From NCBI RefSeq assembly GCF_002939305.1, contig NZ_MVDI01000006.1:1-64000 (forward strand): DNA of 64,000 nucleotides, read 5' to 3'. The DNA comes from Chroococcidiopsis sp. TS-821 (GTDB lineage: Bacteria; Cyanobacteriota; Cyanobacteriia; Cyanobacteriales; Chroococcidiopsidaceae). Every line of letters begins with the position of its first letter. Within the stretch, counting starts at the first letter, position 1. Position numbers and translations under genes: made by a program. This document shows, piece after piece, positions 54,323 to 62,927 of this stretch. The notes beneath the pieces were generated by a model. The model was not told where the DNA came from, made no database searches, and saw only the letters and a program-made list of their open reading frames with translations.

Positions 54323-55127
54323 ACCTCGAAAACGCGCTGATAGTGCATCGGTGTTAGAGCAGGCAACGATTGTGGCTGATGCAATCCACGAGCAAGACCA
54401 GGAAGCTGCTTCGCAGTCTGAAGCCGATCGCATTCAACGCATTAATTTGCCTTTGTCTCGAATCAGCCCCAGAGCAGAAGATACCCGTCCATTACGCGAC
54501 TCCCATGTCAAAGACTTGGCAGAATCAATTGGCGCTTTGGGGTTGATTGAACCGTTAGTAGTAGACACAAAAGGTATTTTGCTAGCTGGCGGACATCGAT
54601 TAGCTGCAATTCAACTGCTTAAGGAAACTAATCCTGAACTTTATCAGCAACAGTTTCCTGACGACCTCATCCCTGTACGAGTCATGCCGTTTGATGCTGA
54701 AGCCGAACCAGAGCGATCGCTTCAGGTAGAGTTAGCAGAGAACGAGAAGCGAGTTAATTATTCGCGCGACCAAATTGAGCAATTAGCAGAGCGGCTGCGA
54801 TCGCTTAACTATCGAGATATCCCTGGTCGTCCCAAAGCAGGAGAAAAAGCGCTGGGTCCGGCTCTTGCTGTAGCGATTGGCGTATCTGCTCGATACGTGC
54901 GCAGGGTTCTTGCCGAGCAAACTGACCAGTACAAAAATACTAGGAACTCAGTTCCTAATTTATCGAAACTCAAGGCACTGCGGAAGATTGAAGCAGCATT
55001 AGAGGAATTAATTAGCTTGCCTGAGTCAGAGCAACCAACGCGTGCAGAGCAGAGTTTGTACAAAGCTATTCCGACTTTCTTAAAGAAGGTGAAGGCTAGT
55101 CTTGAGCAAGAAAGTAAGAGGCACTAA
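54315..55127 (+). CDS. parB: Partition protein ParB
   Basis: 270 residues. LPLSRISPRAEDTRPLRDSH (start of the CTPase domain), LIEPLVVDTKGILLAGGHRL (GGHR motif), VELAENEKRVNYS and an HTH around AVAIGVSARYVRRVLAE. An N-terminal extension of about 45 residues and a charged C-terminal helix are present. Overlaps parA by 8 bp. No classical TGTTTCACGTGAAACA parS is seen nearby; the palindrome at 55216 is one candidate. Confidence 0.93.
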   Translation: MARPRKRADSASVLEQATIVADAIHEQDQEAASQSEADRIQRINLPLSRISPRAEDTRPLRDSHVKDLAESIGALGLIEPLVVDTKGILLAGGHRLAAIQLLKETNPELYQQQFPDDLIPVRVMPFDAEAEPERSLQVELAENEKRVNYSRDQIEQLAERLRSLNYRDIPGRPKAGEKALGPALAVAIGVSARYVRRVLAEQTDQYKNTRNSVPNLSKLKALRKIEAALEELISLPESEQPTRAEQSLYKAIPTFLKKVKASLEQESKRH

Positions 55128-55215
55128 CAAGCGGTAAATCTTCATTAAATTCTTACAGAGACTAAGTGATTTTCCTATTGGTTTCTTCAAAGAAAATTAG
55201 CCATTCTGGAGAGTA

Positions 55216-55233
55216 AATCATTCATGAACGATT
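55216..55233. promoter_or_regulatory. Near-palindrome between parB and the next gene
   Basis: AATCATTCATGAACGATT differs from its own reverse complement at two positions. A third AATCATTCA copy follows at 55247-55255. It lies 11 bp before the start of the 88-residue gene. It could be an operator or a centromere-like site for ParB. Confidence 0.5.
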
Positions 55234-55243
55234 CACGCTAACG

Positions 55244-55510
55244 ATGAATCATTCAACAACTCACCGCGAGGTTCCGCGACGGTTAGCCGTGTTGATTTTG
55301 TCTCAAGAGCGGGGACGAAGTCCTGAATGTCCGCTCGATCCGAGTTTAATCAGCAAGTGGTGTGCCGACCTTGGCTTTGAACTAGGGTTGCGGTATTTCA
55401 CCGAAGACCAGTTTCAGCAGCTGAGGGTTGTCAATCAACACTACGCTTCTGGCGGAACCCGAAGGGAACTTTTGCAGAAACTAAGGAAGATCCAAAATGG
55501 TAACGCTTGA
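55244..55510 (+). CDS. Small protein of unknown function in the par operon
   Basis: 88 residues. RRLAVLILSQERGRSP, SLISKWCADLGFELG and YFTEDQFQQLRVVNQHYASG suggest an all-helical, possibly HTH-like fold. Family not recognised. It overlaps the next gene by 14 bp and follows parB by 116 bp, so it belongs to the same transcript. Confidence 0.65.
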   Translation: MNHSTTHREVPRRLAVLILSQERGRSPECPLDPSLISKWCADLGFELGLRYFTEDQFQQLRVVNQHYASGGTRRELLQKLRKIQNGNA

Positions 55511-56036
55511 AGATTTGATGCAACATGGCAGCCGCCGTAAAGTTGAAGCTATTGCCGCCAAGATGGGCTACCCCAAAGGGACAACTCAATTTCCTGATGA
55601 AGTTTTGGAGGAGGTCAAGAACCAGTGCAGCAAGAAGCGCTCGGTTAGCGCCAAAGCTGCTGATGCGGCGGAAGACGAGGCAGCGAATACAGCTGAGGCT
55701 GATTTAAAAAGCATTGAAGTTGCCGCAGAAAATCGCGCTGCCGGAATGTTGGTAGCACTCGATACACTAACTATGGTTAAGTGTGCTACTCGCAAGTTTT
55801 CTGATTCTCATCTTCAGCAAGCAGTAGATGAATCGCAGGGAAGGCTGCGGCAGTTCCTCAGTGGTGTAGCGACAGTGTATGACCCTGAAGCTTTTTTAGC
55901 CCAAACCCCCCTAGCCTTGGAAGCAGCTGGGGAGAGTGGTTCGATGCGATCGCTTCCAGCCAACAGCAACTTGTCGCCGAGTACCGAAAAAGAAGTCAAG
56001 CCAGAACCAGGGCGCAAATCCTCATCGGCACGTTGA
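55497..56036 (+). CDS. Unknown protein, possibly frameshifted with a TM tail
   Basis: 179 residues as read: helical N-terminus (VTLEDLMQHGSRRKVEAIAAKM), a middle rich in Ala/Glu, then a tail of low complexity (SMRSLPANSNLSP to SSSAR). Another frame of the same strand, entered near the AAACCCCCC run at 55904-55912, reads much more like protein: WGEWFDAIASSQQQLVAEYR, then RTRAQILIGTLIATAVLGLYL (a membrane helix), stopping at 56126-56128 inside the next gene. A one-base indel in the homopolymer would explain this, and the true product would then be a membrane-anchored protein of about 209 residues. Function unknown. Confidence 0.55.
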   Translation: MVTLEDLMQHGSRRKVEAIAAKMGYPKGTTQFPDEVLEEVKNQCSKKRSVSAKAADAAEDEAANTAEADLKSIEVAAENRAAGMLVALDTLTMVKCATRKFSDSHLQQAVDESQGRLRQFLSGVATVYDPEAFLAQTPLALEAAGESGSMRSLPANSNLSPSTEKEVKPEPGRKSSSAR

Positions 56037-56093
56037 TAGCGACCGCTGTTCTTGGACTTTATCTAAAGCCGCACGTAGAGTGTAGAAGTCATT

Positions 56094-57032
56094 ATGGGCA
56101 TCAAGCAACATCGACGCAGACTCGCTAGCGGTGAGGAGCGGATTTATATTTATGAGGTTAGCGACGAGCAGCGGCGGAGTGTAGGAGTTGTCACGAGTTC
56201 CAGTTCCGATTCCGTTTCACCACCCTTCTATAGAGTCGAAGAAAAAAATCGCATTGTTGCTGCACTGCAAGCTGATTCTAGTTTGCTCGTTATCGGCGAA
56301 CCTGGTTGCGGGAAAACAACTTTATTAGATAGCGTTGCTGTCGCTTTGGCTGAAGTTGGGTTTCCTTTAGCAACAATTAATCCGGCTACTCCAAAGCAAA
56401 TCTTACTCTCAATTGCCTCTCAGCTTGGTGCTGAAACCGAATCAATAGAGGGTAAGGCGTTAGCGGTAACAGGGTTGATGGAGGCGATCGCTGATTTTTT
56501 GAGCGAGAACACGGCTTTTCTACTCATCGATGATGCCCATCGTTTATCGGTCTCAATTCGCTGTTGGCTGGAGGAACTGCACAATGGCGGTCAGCCGATG
56601 CTACTAGCTGCTTCGCGTCCGCCTGCTAAAGACATTTTTCTCAAACTACCTCGAATTGAATTACAACCTTTGTCGCACCGCCAAATTCGGGAGATCATGG
56701 AGCAAGCTGCCAGAGAATTGGGGATAGAACTATCTGCTGCGCAGCTAGCACAGCTACAGCAAAGATGTGGTGGAAATCCGATGCTGGCTAAGCGAGTGGT
56801 TAGGGAAGAGTATTTAGGGTTGGAGGAAAGTAGTCCAGACCACACGCAGTGGGTTGACGGTACTCCGTTTCTGATTGCTGGATTAATGGTTTTTACAATT
56901 GTTAGATTTATTGGTTTAGGGCTAAATAGCACTTCACTCTACCTTATTGGCGGACTAGTTGATGTCACAGTGGGAATTGTGCGCTTACTATTGTTTAGCT
57001 TGCCTAAAAAGTCGGTGAGGTTAGGACGGTGA
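56094..57032 (+). CDS. Membrane-anchored AAA ATPase
   Basis: 312 residues. Walker A VIGEPGCGKTTLL (68-80), Walker B AFLLIDDAH, and a helical lid (ELQPLSHRQIREIMEQAA). This resembles TniB/ExeA/Cdc6-type AAA proteins that move DNA or peptidoglycan machines. Two C-terminal membrane helices (FLIAGLMVFTIVRFIGLGL and LYLIGGLVDVTVGIVRLLLF) are unusual for the class and would hold it at the membrane. The next gene starts on GTG, overlapping by 4 bp. Confidence 0.8.
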   Translation: MGIKQHRRRLASGEERIYIYEVSDEQRRSVGVVTSSSSDSVSPPFYRVEEKNRIVAALQADSSLLVIGEPGCGKTTLLDSVAVALAEVGFPLATINPATPKQILLSIASQLGAETESIEGKALAVTGLMEAIADFLSENTAFLLIDDAHRLSVSIRCWLEELHNGGQPMLLAASRPPAKDIFLKLPRIELQPLSHRQIREIMEQAARELGIELSAAQLAQLQQRCGGNPMLAKRVVREEYLGLEESSPDHTQWVDGTPFLIAGLMVFTIVRFIGLGLNSTSLYLIGGLVDVTVGIVRLLLFSLPKKSVRLGR

Positions 57033-58075
57033 AAAGTATTACACACGCACTTTTTGCTACTACTGCGACTTCGCTAGTTTTGGGAACGGCTGAACCTACA
57101 CTGTTACTGACAGGTGCTTTAGCTTCTCAGTTGCCAGACGTAGATACCTCGAAGAGCATCCCAGGACGCATTTTGTTACCACTGTCATCGTGGTTAGAGA
57201 AACGATATCCACACCGCACGATTACTCACAGTTTCTTAGCAACAGGGGCGATCGCGCTTGTTACTTTACCTATTGCCTTCGTTGCGATCAAGTTATGGCA
57301 GGCTTTAGTGTTAGGTTATTTTTGCGGTTGGTTTGCAGATGTTTTTACTAAATCAGGCGTAGCAGCATTTTATCCATCAGCAGCGCGACTCGTGATTCCA
57401 GGTAATCCGCAGTTGCGGTTATCAACGGGCAGCAATGCTGAATATTTTGTCATGGCGGTGCTAATTCTAGTAGCGATCGCTAGCATAAGCATTAACAGCA
57501 ATGGCGGTATTTTAAGAACTTTTAACTCGACACTAGGTATTCCGTCAGGTGCTGTTGAAATTGTTAATACCGAAGGGTCGCAGTATTTACTAATGGCTCA
57601 AGTATACGGTCGTTGGGCGATCGCTCAGCAGTCAGTCAATGAAAAGTTTGAAGTCGTGCGACCGCTGACGCAAACAGATTTGTTGCTAAAGAATGCTTCA
57701 GGCACTCTTTACAGAGTTGGTAGTTCGCAGAATTGTCAGATTATTGCTAGCCGAATTTTAGTTGAACGCAGCCGCCCTATTAAATTACAAGTACAAGAAC
57801 TGCAATTAACAGATGAAGTTATTGCTGAAGTTTTGGCACAGTATCAAAGTTTTACGAGCGAGCGAACTTATATCAATGGCACTTTAGCTGTTGAAGATGC
57901 TGAAGATTTAGTCATACCGACTCATGCAGATTCCTTCGATACGATTACTTTGCAACAGCAACGCGAAGTGGGAGTCGTGCGGTTAGAGTCAGCAAGTCCT
58001 GCGGAAGTTCTCAGCTTGCTTGGCGATTACTACGCATCTGGCAGTTTGATTATTCGGAAAGTTGAGGTATTGTGA
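57029..58075 (+). CDS. YdjM-like membrane-bound metal hydrolase
   Basis: 348 residues, GTG start. The first 170 residues match the YdjM/DUF457 family: SITHALFATT, SQLPDVDTSKS and YPHRTITHSFLA provide the His and Asp metal ligands between membrane helices. The following 180 residues (from about 175) are a soluble extension with no known family. The family is sometimes described as LexA-induced or phospholipase-like, but the activity is uncertain. Overlaps neighbours by 4 bp and 1 bp. Confidence 0.82.
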   Translation: MKSITHALFATTATSLVLGTAEPTLLLTGALASQLPDVDTSKSIPGRILLPLSSWLEKRYPHRTITHSFLATGAIALVTLPIAFVAIKLWQALVLGYFCGWFADVFTKSGVAAFYPSAARLVIPGNPQLRLSTGSNAEYFVMAVLILVAIASISINSNGGILRTFNSTLGIPSGAVEIVNTEGSQYLLMAQVYGRWAIAQQSVNEKFEVVRPLTQTDLLLKNASGTLYRVGSSQNCQIIASRILVERSRPIKLQVQELQLTDEVIAEVLAQYQSFTSERTYINGTLAVEDAEDLVIPTHADSFDTITLQQQREVGVVRLESASPAEVLSLLGDYYASGSLIIRKVEVL

Positions 58076-59181
58076 TGTTTCAAAAAAAAGCCAAGCCATT
58101 GCCAGAGCCAGTACTAAAAGTAGTTCGCCATGCACCAACAGCATCGCCAACGGTAACTTCATCTGGCATTCAGTTAGGAGAAAATATTTACTGGAATCCT
58201 GAACTTTTACCTAATGCTCATATCGCGATTATTGGTGCTAGCGGTTCGGGGAAGACGCAAACCTTGAAGGCGATCGCGTATGAAGCTTCTAAAGTCTTCT
58301 CCCTGCAAATATTTATTGTGGACTTTCACGGCGACCAGCAACTAGAGGGGGAGGTTTGCTACCACCTAGATATGGAATCGCCGCACGGCATTAATCCTTT
58401 AACTATTGATAAAGATACCAAGGGTGGTGGACCAGCACTGCAAGCAATCGCTGTCGCAGCAATTTTGAAAAAAGCCTTGTCGATGGGACCTAATCAGGAA
58501 GGATTGGTGATTGAGGTTCTAAATAGCTGTTACACAGCGCGAGGCATCGTTCAATCAGATCCCAAAAGCTGGGAGCAAGAACCCCCAACATTTGCTGAGC
58601 TAAAAGCTGAAGTCGAGCAACGTATCGAAGAGGGTTGTAAAGAAAGTCAGAAGTTGCTTCTGAAGCTGGCAGCAACGTTTCAATATGGTATTTTTAACCG
58701 TCCTCAGCCACCGCTTAATGCACCAATTATCCGGTTTGACTTATCCGCACTTGGCAAAGTTCCAGGTTTAGGCGCGATTGCTGCTGAATCTTTGGCGAAA
58801 CAGCTAATGGATAGTCATCGACTGCATGGCGAAATCGAGGGCAAAATTCCTCGTACATTTCTCTTCATCGACGAAGCCAAGGAGATGTCAAAGTCGTTGA
58901 TGTGCGATCGCATTACGGCTGATGGCAGAAAGTACGGCTTAGCTTTAGTTCTTGCGTCCCAATCAGAGCGACACATGAGTTCTGATGTTATTGGTAATTC
59001 TGCTACGAAGATTGTGTTACCTGTAGACCAAGCGGAGGTCAAATCAATTGCTAAAAAATTTCGCTTTGCTGAAGAGAGAGTAGCGCGACTTTCTCCTTTA
59101 CAAGCACTGTGTAGATTCGGTAAAGATGCAATGGAGGTTGATATAGTACCTTATTTTCAGCGCTTGGAGGGTGAGAAATGA
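58075..59181 (+). CDS. HerA/TraC-type ATPase
   Basis: 368 residues. Walker A IIGASGSGKTQTLK (about 53-66), IFIVDFHGDQQ, Walker B RTFLFIDEAKEM, and the arginine/sensor region LALVLASQSERHMSSDVIGN are typical of HerA/FtsK/VirB4-like hexameric ATPases (DUF87 group). Such enzymes pump DNA or drive secretion. ATG 58075 overlaps the preceding stop; a GTG at 58072 is an alternative. It sits between a membrane hydrolase and an HlyD-like adaptor, so it may be the motor of a trans-envelope complex. Confidence 0.85.
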   Translation: MFQKKAKPLPEPVLKVVRHAPTASPTVTSSGIQLGENIYWNPELLPNAHIAIIGASGSGKTQTLKAIAYEASKVFSLQIFIVDFHGDQQLEGEVCYHLDMESPHGINPLTIDKDTKGGGPALQAIAVAAILKKALSMGPNQEGLVIEVLNSCYTARGIVQSDPKSWEQEPPTFAELKAEVEQRIEEGCKESQKLLLKLAATFQYGIFNRPQPPLNAPIIRFDLSALGKVPGLGAIAAESLAKQLMDSHRLHGEIEGKIPRTFLFIDEAKEMSKSLMCDRITADGRKYGLALVLASQSERHMSSDVIGNSATKIVLPVDQAEVKSIAKKFRFAEERVARLSPLQALCRFGKDAMEVDIVPYFQRLEGEK

Positions 59182-60698
59182 ACGAAATTTCGATATTACC
59201 TCCTCTGGAAACTGCTAAAAAGCAACCTCACGCGCAGAGAACAGCAGAGGTATTTCGAGCTTTAGATGAAGCTCAAGCGCAGGGCATTACAACTTATGAT
59301 GCGCTAATTAATTATGTTCGACAAAAGACAGGCACGGGTTGTTCGCGGAAACTGATTAGTAAGTGGAAGAAAGAACGCGCTACTTCTGTAAAGAGCGAAT
59401 CTAATGTACAGAATCTGCTAGAGGAAACTGCGGTTACTGCTTTAGATAAAGAGGTTCAACCAGAAATACAGCAGCTTGAAACTAGTGATACAACAAATCA
59501 TCAATCGCTGGTAGATAACTTTAAGTTCATTAAACAGTTACAGTCAGTTCAATTGCGAAAAGTGCTGATTCCTATAGCGGCGATTAGTATGGGATTAACA
59601 TTGCTAGTGCAAGTGAAACCAACGTTGGGCGATCGCGTTACAACTAATACTCAAGCAACAACGCCTGTACCCGCACCGAGTAGCACCAATGTACCGCGAA
59701 CGTTGAAGTTTAGCTTATCAGTATCTAGTCCGGCGGATCTTAAAGTATCTAAAGGAGATACAGTAGAAGCGGGACAAGTGATAGCCGAACGAGTTGAACA
59801 GCGCGATCGCCTGCAAGCTGAACTTGATTCTTTAAATCTTCAGTACCAGCAGCTTCAATCTCGTATAATTCCCAAACCTGCCTCTCATGCTCCAGTGCCG
59901 TTGATTAAACAACTACCACCAATTTCCTATGCGGAGGAAGAAGCAGCAATTCAGGCAGCGGAAAGTAATTTAAGGCAAGCAGAACGCGCTTTCTCGTTAC
60001 AGCAGCAGAGTATGCGCTCTTCACCAATTGCTGAATCGAATGCTGTGCAACGCGCAGTTGTCGAGGTGGAGAACAAACAACGCCTTGTTGATAATCAGAA
60101 GCGGAAGCTTGATGCTGTAAGTACGCTAAAAGACTTGCCTGCTGCTGTACTCGAACACGAGCAGGAGGTATTGAAAGCGAAGGAAGCTGAACTCAAACAG
60201 GCTGTTGCTGACCAAGAACTTTTCACAGCTAAGTTAGAGGCAGCATCGCGCAATCAAGTTGAAAAGTTACAGCAGTTAGGTGCTGCTGTAGAAAAGGCAA
60301 GGGCAGATTTACAAGTCGCGATCGCCAAGCTGCAAACTAAAAAAGACATGAGAGCGCATCAAGAATACGAAGCATCGGTCGTTGCTGCAAGAAGGATAGA
60401 AGAGCGAAATGCAGCGCAGGACAGTCATTCGCGCAATTTATTAGCAGCCGAACAGCAGGAGCGCGATCGCCAATTTCAGCTAGCACAAATCAAAGCCAAA
60501 ATCGACAATGTTAATAGCCAACTTACAAATCTGTCAGTTGTTACTAGCCCGTATGATGGTGTCATCAAAGCAATCAAGTTCCGCAAGCAGTCTAACAATG
60601 ATTTGCACGTTGAGCTTACACTTAGCGTTGATGCTGCCACTACAACCAGCAGTAGCTCAGGGTCAGAGAGCGCAACTACAGCCCCAAACAGAGAGTAA
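59178..60698 (+). CDS. HlyD-like adaptor with cytoplasmic KfrA/HTH-like head
   Basis: 506 residues. Residues 20-70 (RTAEVFRALDEAQAQGITTYDAL to SRKLISKWKKER) look like the DNA-binding head of KfrA-type plasmid proteins. One membrane helix follows (127-146, KVLIPIAAISMGLTLLVQV). Then a split lipoyl motif (KVSKGDTVEAGQVIAERV at about 194-211 and SPYDGVIKAIKF near 458) flanks a coiled coil of about 240 residues, as in HlyD membrane fusion proteins. A DNA-binding head on a secretion adaptor is unusual and would physically tie DNA to an envelope channel. The HTH is inferred from pattern only. ATG overlaps the ATPase stop by 4 bp. Confidence 0.8.
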   Translation: MNEISILPPLETAKKQPHAQRTAEVFRALDEAQAQGITTYDALINYVRQKTGTGCSRKLISKWKKERATSVKSESNVQNLLEETAVTALDKEVQPEIQQLETSDTTNHQSLVDNFKFIKQLQSVQLRKVLIPIAAISMGLTLLVQVKPTLGDRVTTNTQATTPVPAPSSTNVPRTLKFSLSVSSPADLKVSKGDTVEAGQVIAERVEQRDRLQAELDSLNLQYQQLQSRIIPKPASHAPVPLIKQLPPISYAEEEAAIQAAESNLRQAERAFSLQQQSMRSSPIAESNAVQRAVVEVENKQRLVDNQKRKLDAVSTLKDLPAAVLEHEQEVLKAKEAELKQAVADQELFTAKLEAASRNQVEKLQQLGAAVEKARADLQVAIAKLQTKKDMRAHQEYEASVVAARRIEERNAAQDSHSRNLLAAEQQERDRQFQLAQIKAKIDNVNSQLTNLSVVTSPYDGVIKAIKFRKQSNNDLHVELTLSVDAATTTSSSSGSESATTAPNRE

Positions 60699-61548
60699 CT
60701 CTCAACCAACGGAGGTTCCTGAATTAGAAGCTGGGCAAGAGGAAATACCAGAACCTACTCAAAGTAATCCTTTAGAACCAGCAGGAACTGACATTGACGT
60801 GATTATCAAAACTCGGATTAACGATGATTTGTGGGAAGCGATGAAAGGTGACTTACCGTGCTTAATCGCGACTCGCGAGTGTATCTCTGAGTTACAAGCA
60901 ACGGCAACTGGGCGCAATCCTTTGCTATTGGAGATTGACGAGCGTATTGAAGAAATCAATGCCAAGATTGAACAAGCGAGGGCGAGTAATAAAAAATCTA
61001 TTCGGCTTAGTGTTCTTACGCCAGGATTGCAAGCGCTGCTTTCACCACAAGCAATTACTCAGAACGGAAAGACACGGACGACTGGGGGATTTTTATCAAA
61101 CATTCTTTCAATCTTTACTAATCCTGTAGGCATCGTTGATAAACTACTTTCTGCGGTTGGCGTACCCCTACTACAATCAGCATTTGGCGGTAACGAGCAA
61201 AATCAGAGAAATGCAATCGCTATTTCTGACCTTCAGGTAAAATCTGCTGAGTTACAACGAGGACGTGCCGAACTCGCACAAAAGATTCGCGAACAGGTGT
61301 ATTTGGCAGTGTTTGATTATGACGACGCAGCGCGTGAATTTCAGATTGCTCAAGAAGTAGCTAAACGCGATGCAGCTAGGATGCAGCTACTAGAAGTAGA
61401 ATATCGCTTTGGTGAAGGTAATACCAATAGTTATTTGAATAGCCTTAATAGCTTAGATGGAAGAAAAGCGCAAACTTACCGAGCATGGGCAACGCTGCGA
61501 TCGCGGCTTGAGAAGATTAAGTTGTTAGTGTTAGGGGTAGACGAGTAA
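60553..61548 (+). CDS. Exported TolC-like coiled-coil protein
   Basis: About 331 residues. An N-terminal hydrophobic export signal ends near PAVAQG. The C-terminal half (AELAQKIREQVYLAVFDYDD to EYRFGEGNTNSYLNSLNSLDG and RLEKIKLLVLG) has the helix-turn-helix pattern of outer membrane factors, in which YRFGEGN is the characteristic loop. Length is only one repeat, so a full TolC barrel is unlikely unless more subunits assemble. Start is uncertain: ATG 60553, 60556 or 60598, all within the end of the preceding gene (up to 146 bp overlap in another frame). Confidence 0.75.
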   Translation: MMVSSKQSSSASSLTMICTLSLHLALMLPLQPAVAQGQRAQLQPQTESNSQPTEVPELEAGQEEIPEPTQSNPLEPAGTDIDVIIKTRINDDLWEAMKGDLPCLIATRECISELQATATGRNPLLLEIDERIEEINAKIEQARASNKKSIRLSVLTPGLQALLSPQAITQNGKTRTTGGFLSNILSIFTNPVGIVDKLLSAVGVPLLQSAFGGNEQNQRNAIAISDLQVKSAELQRGRAELAQKIREQVYLAVFDYDDAAREFQIAQEVAKRDAARMQLLEVEYRFGEGNTNSYLNSLNSLDGRKAQTYRAWATLRSRLEKIKLLVLGVDE

Positions 61549-61554
61549 TTGCTT

Positions 61555-61821
61555 TTATGAGCAAACCCACCCCTCATTAAATTGCAATATGCTCAAAATA
61601 CTGCCAGCACTCAAGACGGATAGGATACTTCCAGCACTAAGGACGCTTAAAAGACAACCAGCGCTACCGATACTTAAAATACTGCCAGCACTACCAATAC
61701 TCAGGATACTGCCAACGCTACCAATACTTAGAATACTGCCAGCACTGCCAATACTTAGGATGCTACGATAACTCATCCAACTCAAAATACTGCGTTCTGA
61801 ATTAAGCCAGTTTTTACTCAT
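61555..61821 (-). CDS. SILSIGSAG-repeat protein
   Basis: 88 residues from ATG 61821 (TGGAG lies ahead). After MSKNWLNSERSILSWMSYR come six copies of a nine-residue unit SILSIGSAG (variants SILSIGSVG, CLLSVLSAG, SILSVLSAG), encoded by 27-bp DNA repeats. Regular Ser and Ile/Leu spacing suggests a solenoid or beta structure. Family is unknown to me, though similar Ser-Leu repeat proteins occur in actinobacteria and cyanobacteria. Convergent with the TolC-like gene, 7 bp apart. The same repeat also keeps the opposite strand open. Confidence 0.6.
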   Translation of the reverse strand: MSKNWLNSERSILSWMSYRSILSIGSAGSILSIGSVGSILSIGSAGSILSIGSAGCLLSVLSAGSILSVLSAGSILSILQFNEGWVCS

Positions 61822-61989
61822 CATTGTCTCCACAATCAACGAATGGGGGGATTTTACCACAGTTGCACAAAGCAGTCAGTTTGAGCGATTTTCTCACTGA
61901 GGAATTCCCCAGTGAGCAGTAAAGGTGCACTCAAAGTATGTATATGGATAGTTAGTCTAAGCAGGTGACGCGATCGCTCTTTGAGAAAG

Positions 61990-62874
61990 TTAAACTGGCA
62001 ACTTTGATAGTCGATCAGAAAACCAGCAGTGAATTACAGTGAATGCGGTTACGTACTTCAATTGATTGATCGTCAAAATGAAAGTAAGTTTTTCTTTGAA
62101 TCCTTTGAGATTATTATCGTTTATAACTTTGCGATATTCGCTTATATTAATAGGACTAACTAATCCCCAAAGTTCCTTCCAAGTAAGCTTCTGGTAAATA
62201 GCCCAATTACCGATAGCGCAACACCGTACCTTCATTATCAGTTGTTTTCTGTTTCGGGCAGGATGACGAACAACAGCATGGGGAGAATAGACAACTTCAT
62301 ACCCTGCTTTAAATACTCGCTGTCCCCACTCTTTATCACCTAATGCTGGCAGCTGGTCGTTGAATAATCCAACGCTTTCAAGCACTTTTCGGGATGTAAA
62401 CACGTTAGCGGTTGCACCATAGTGATGGCGAACGTAATCTTTTTGTCTTAAGTAGAAGATCGAGTCAACGTATTCGGGAACAGTGGGGCGATCGCCTTTG
62501 AAGAAAAATTCAATATGTCCGGCAACTAAGCCAATGTTGGGTTGTGCTAAGAATGCTTGAACTCCTGCTGCAATCCAATCATTTGCAGGAATGCAGTCAG
62601 AATCAGTAAAAGCAAAGATCTCGCCTTTAGCAGCTACTATGCCTCGATTTCTGGCAGCGCAGCAACCGCGTTTTGGTTCGTGAAGTAATTGAACATTGGG
62701 AAACTGCCTAACAACGGCTTTAACTTTGTCAACATCGTCAGAACTATTGTCAACGACAATCACTTCGTATCTGCTGTAAGGATACGTTTGATAGTAAAGT
62801 GCAGTTAACGCTTTATACAGGCGATCGCTATCGTTGTAGACCGGAACGACTACACTTACAAAAGGCTGGTTCAT
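61990..62874 (-). CDS. Family 2 glycosyltransferase
   Basis: 294 residues. VSVVVPVYNDSDRL is the nucleotide-binding N-terminus, FTDSDCIPANDWI holds the DxD-type motif, and DKEWGQRVFKAGY is the ED/DxxW-like acceptor site. GT-A fold, cytoplasmic or at the inner membrane face. Probably adds a sugar to an extracellular polymer or glycan; the sugar cannot be told. It is 53 bp downstream of the secreted protein gene in the same direction. Confidence 0.9.
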   Translation of the reverse strand: MNQPFVSVVVPVYNDSDRLYKALTALYYQTYPYSRYEVIVVDNSSDDVDKVKAVVRQFPNVQLLHEPKRGCCAARNRGIVAAKGEIFAFTDSDCIPANDWIAAGVQAFLAQPNIGLVAGHIEFFFKGDRPTVPEYVDSIFYLRQKDYVRHHYGATANVFTSRKVLESVGLFNDQLPALGDKEWGQRVFKAGYEVVYSPHAVVRHPARNRKQLIMKVRCCAIGNWAIYQKLTWKELWGLVSPINISEYRKVINDNNLKGFKEKLTFILTINQLKYVTAFTVIHCWFSDRLSKLPV

Positions 62875-62927
62875 AGTAGAAATGCCCCTCTCGTAAGGGG
62901 CACGAGAACTAGTATGTTTGGGCTTAA

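Noticed and set aside
61555-61821. 27-bp repeats as a CRISPR array
   Set aside because: The units are contiguous with no unique spacers, and they encode a periodic peptide.
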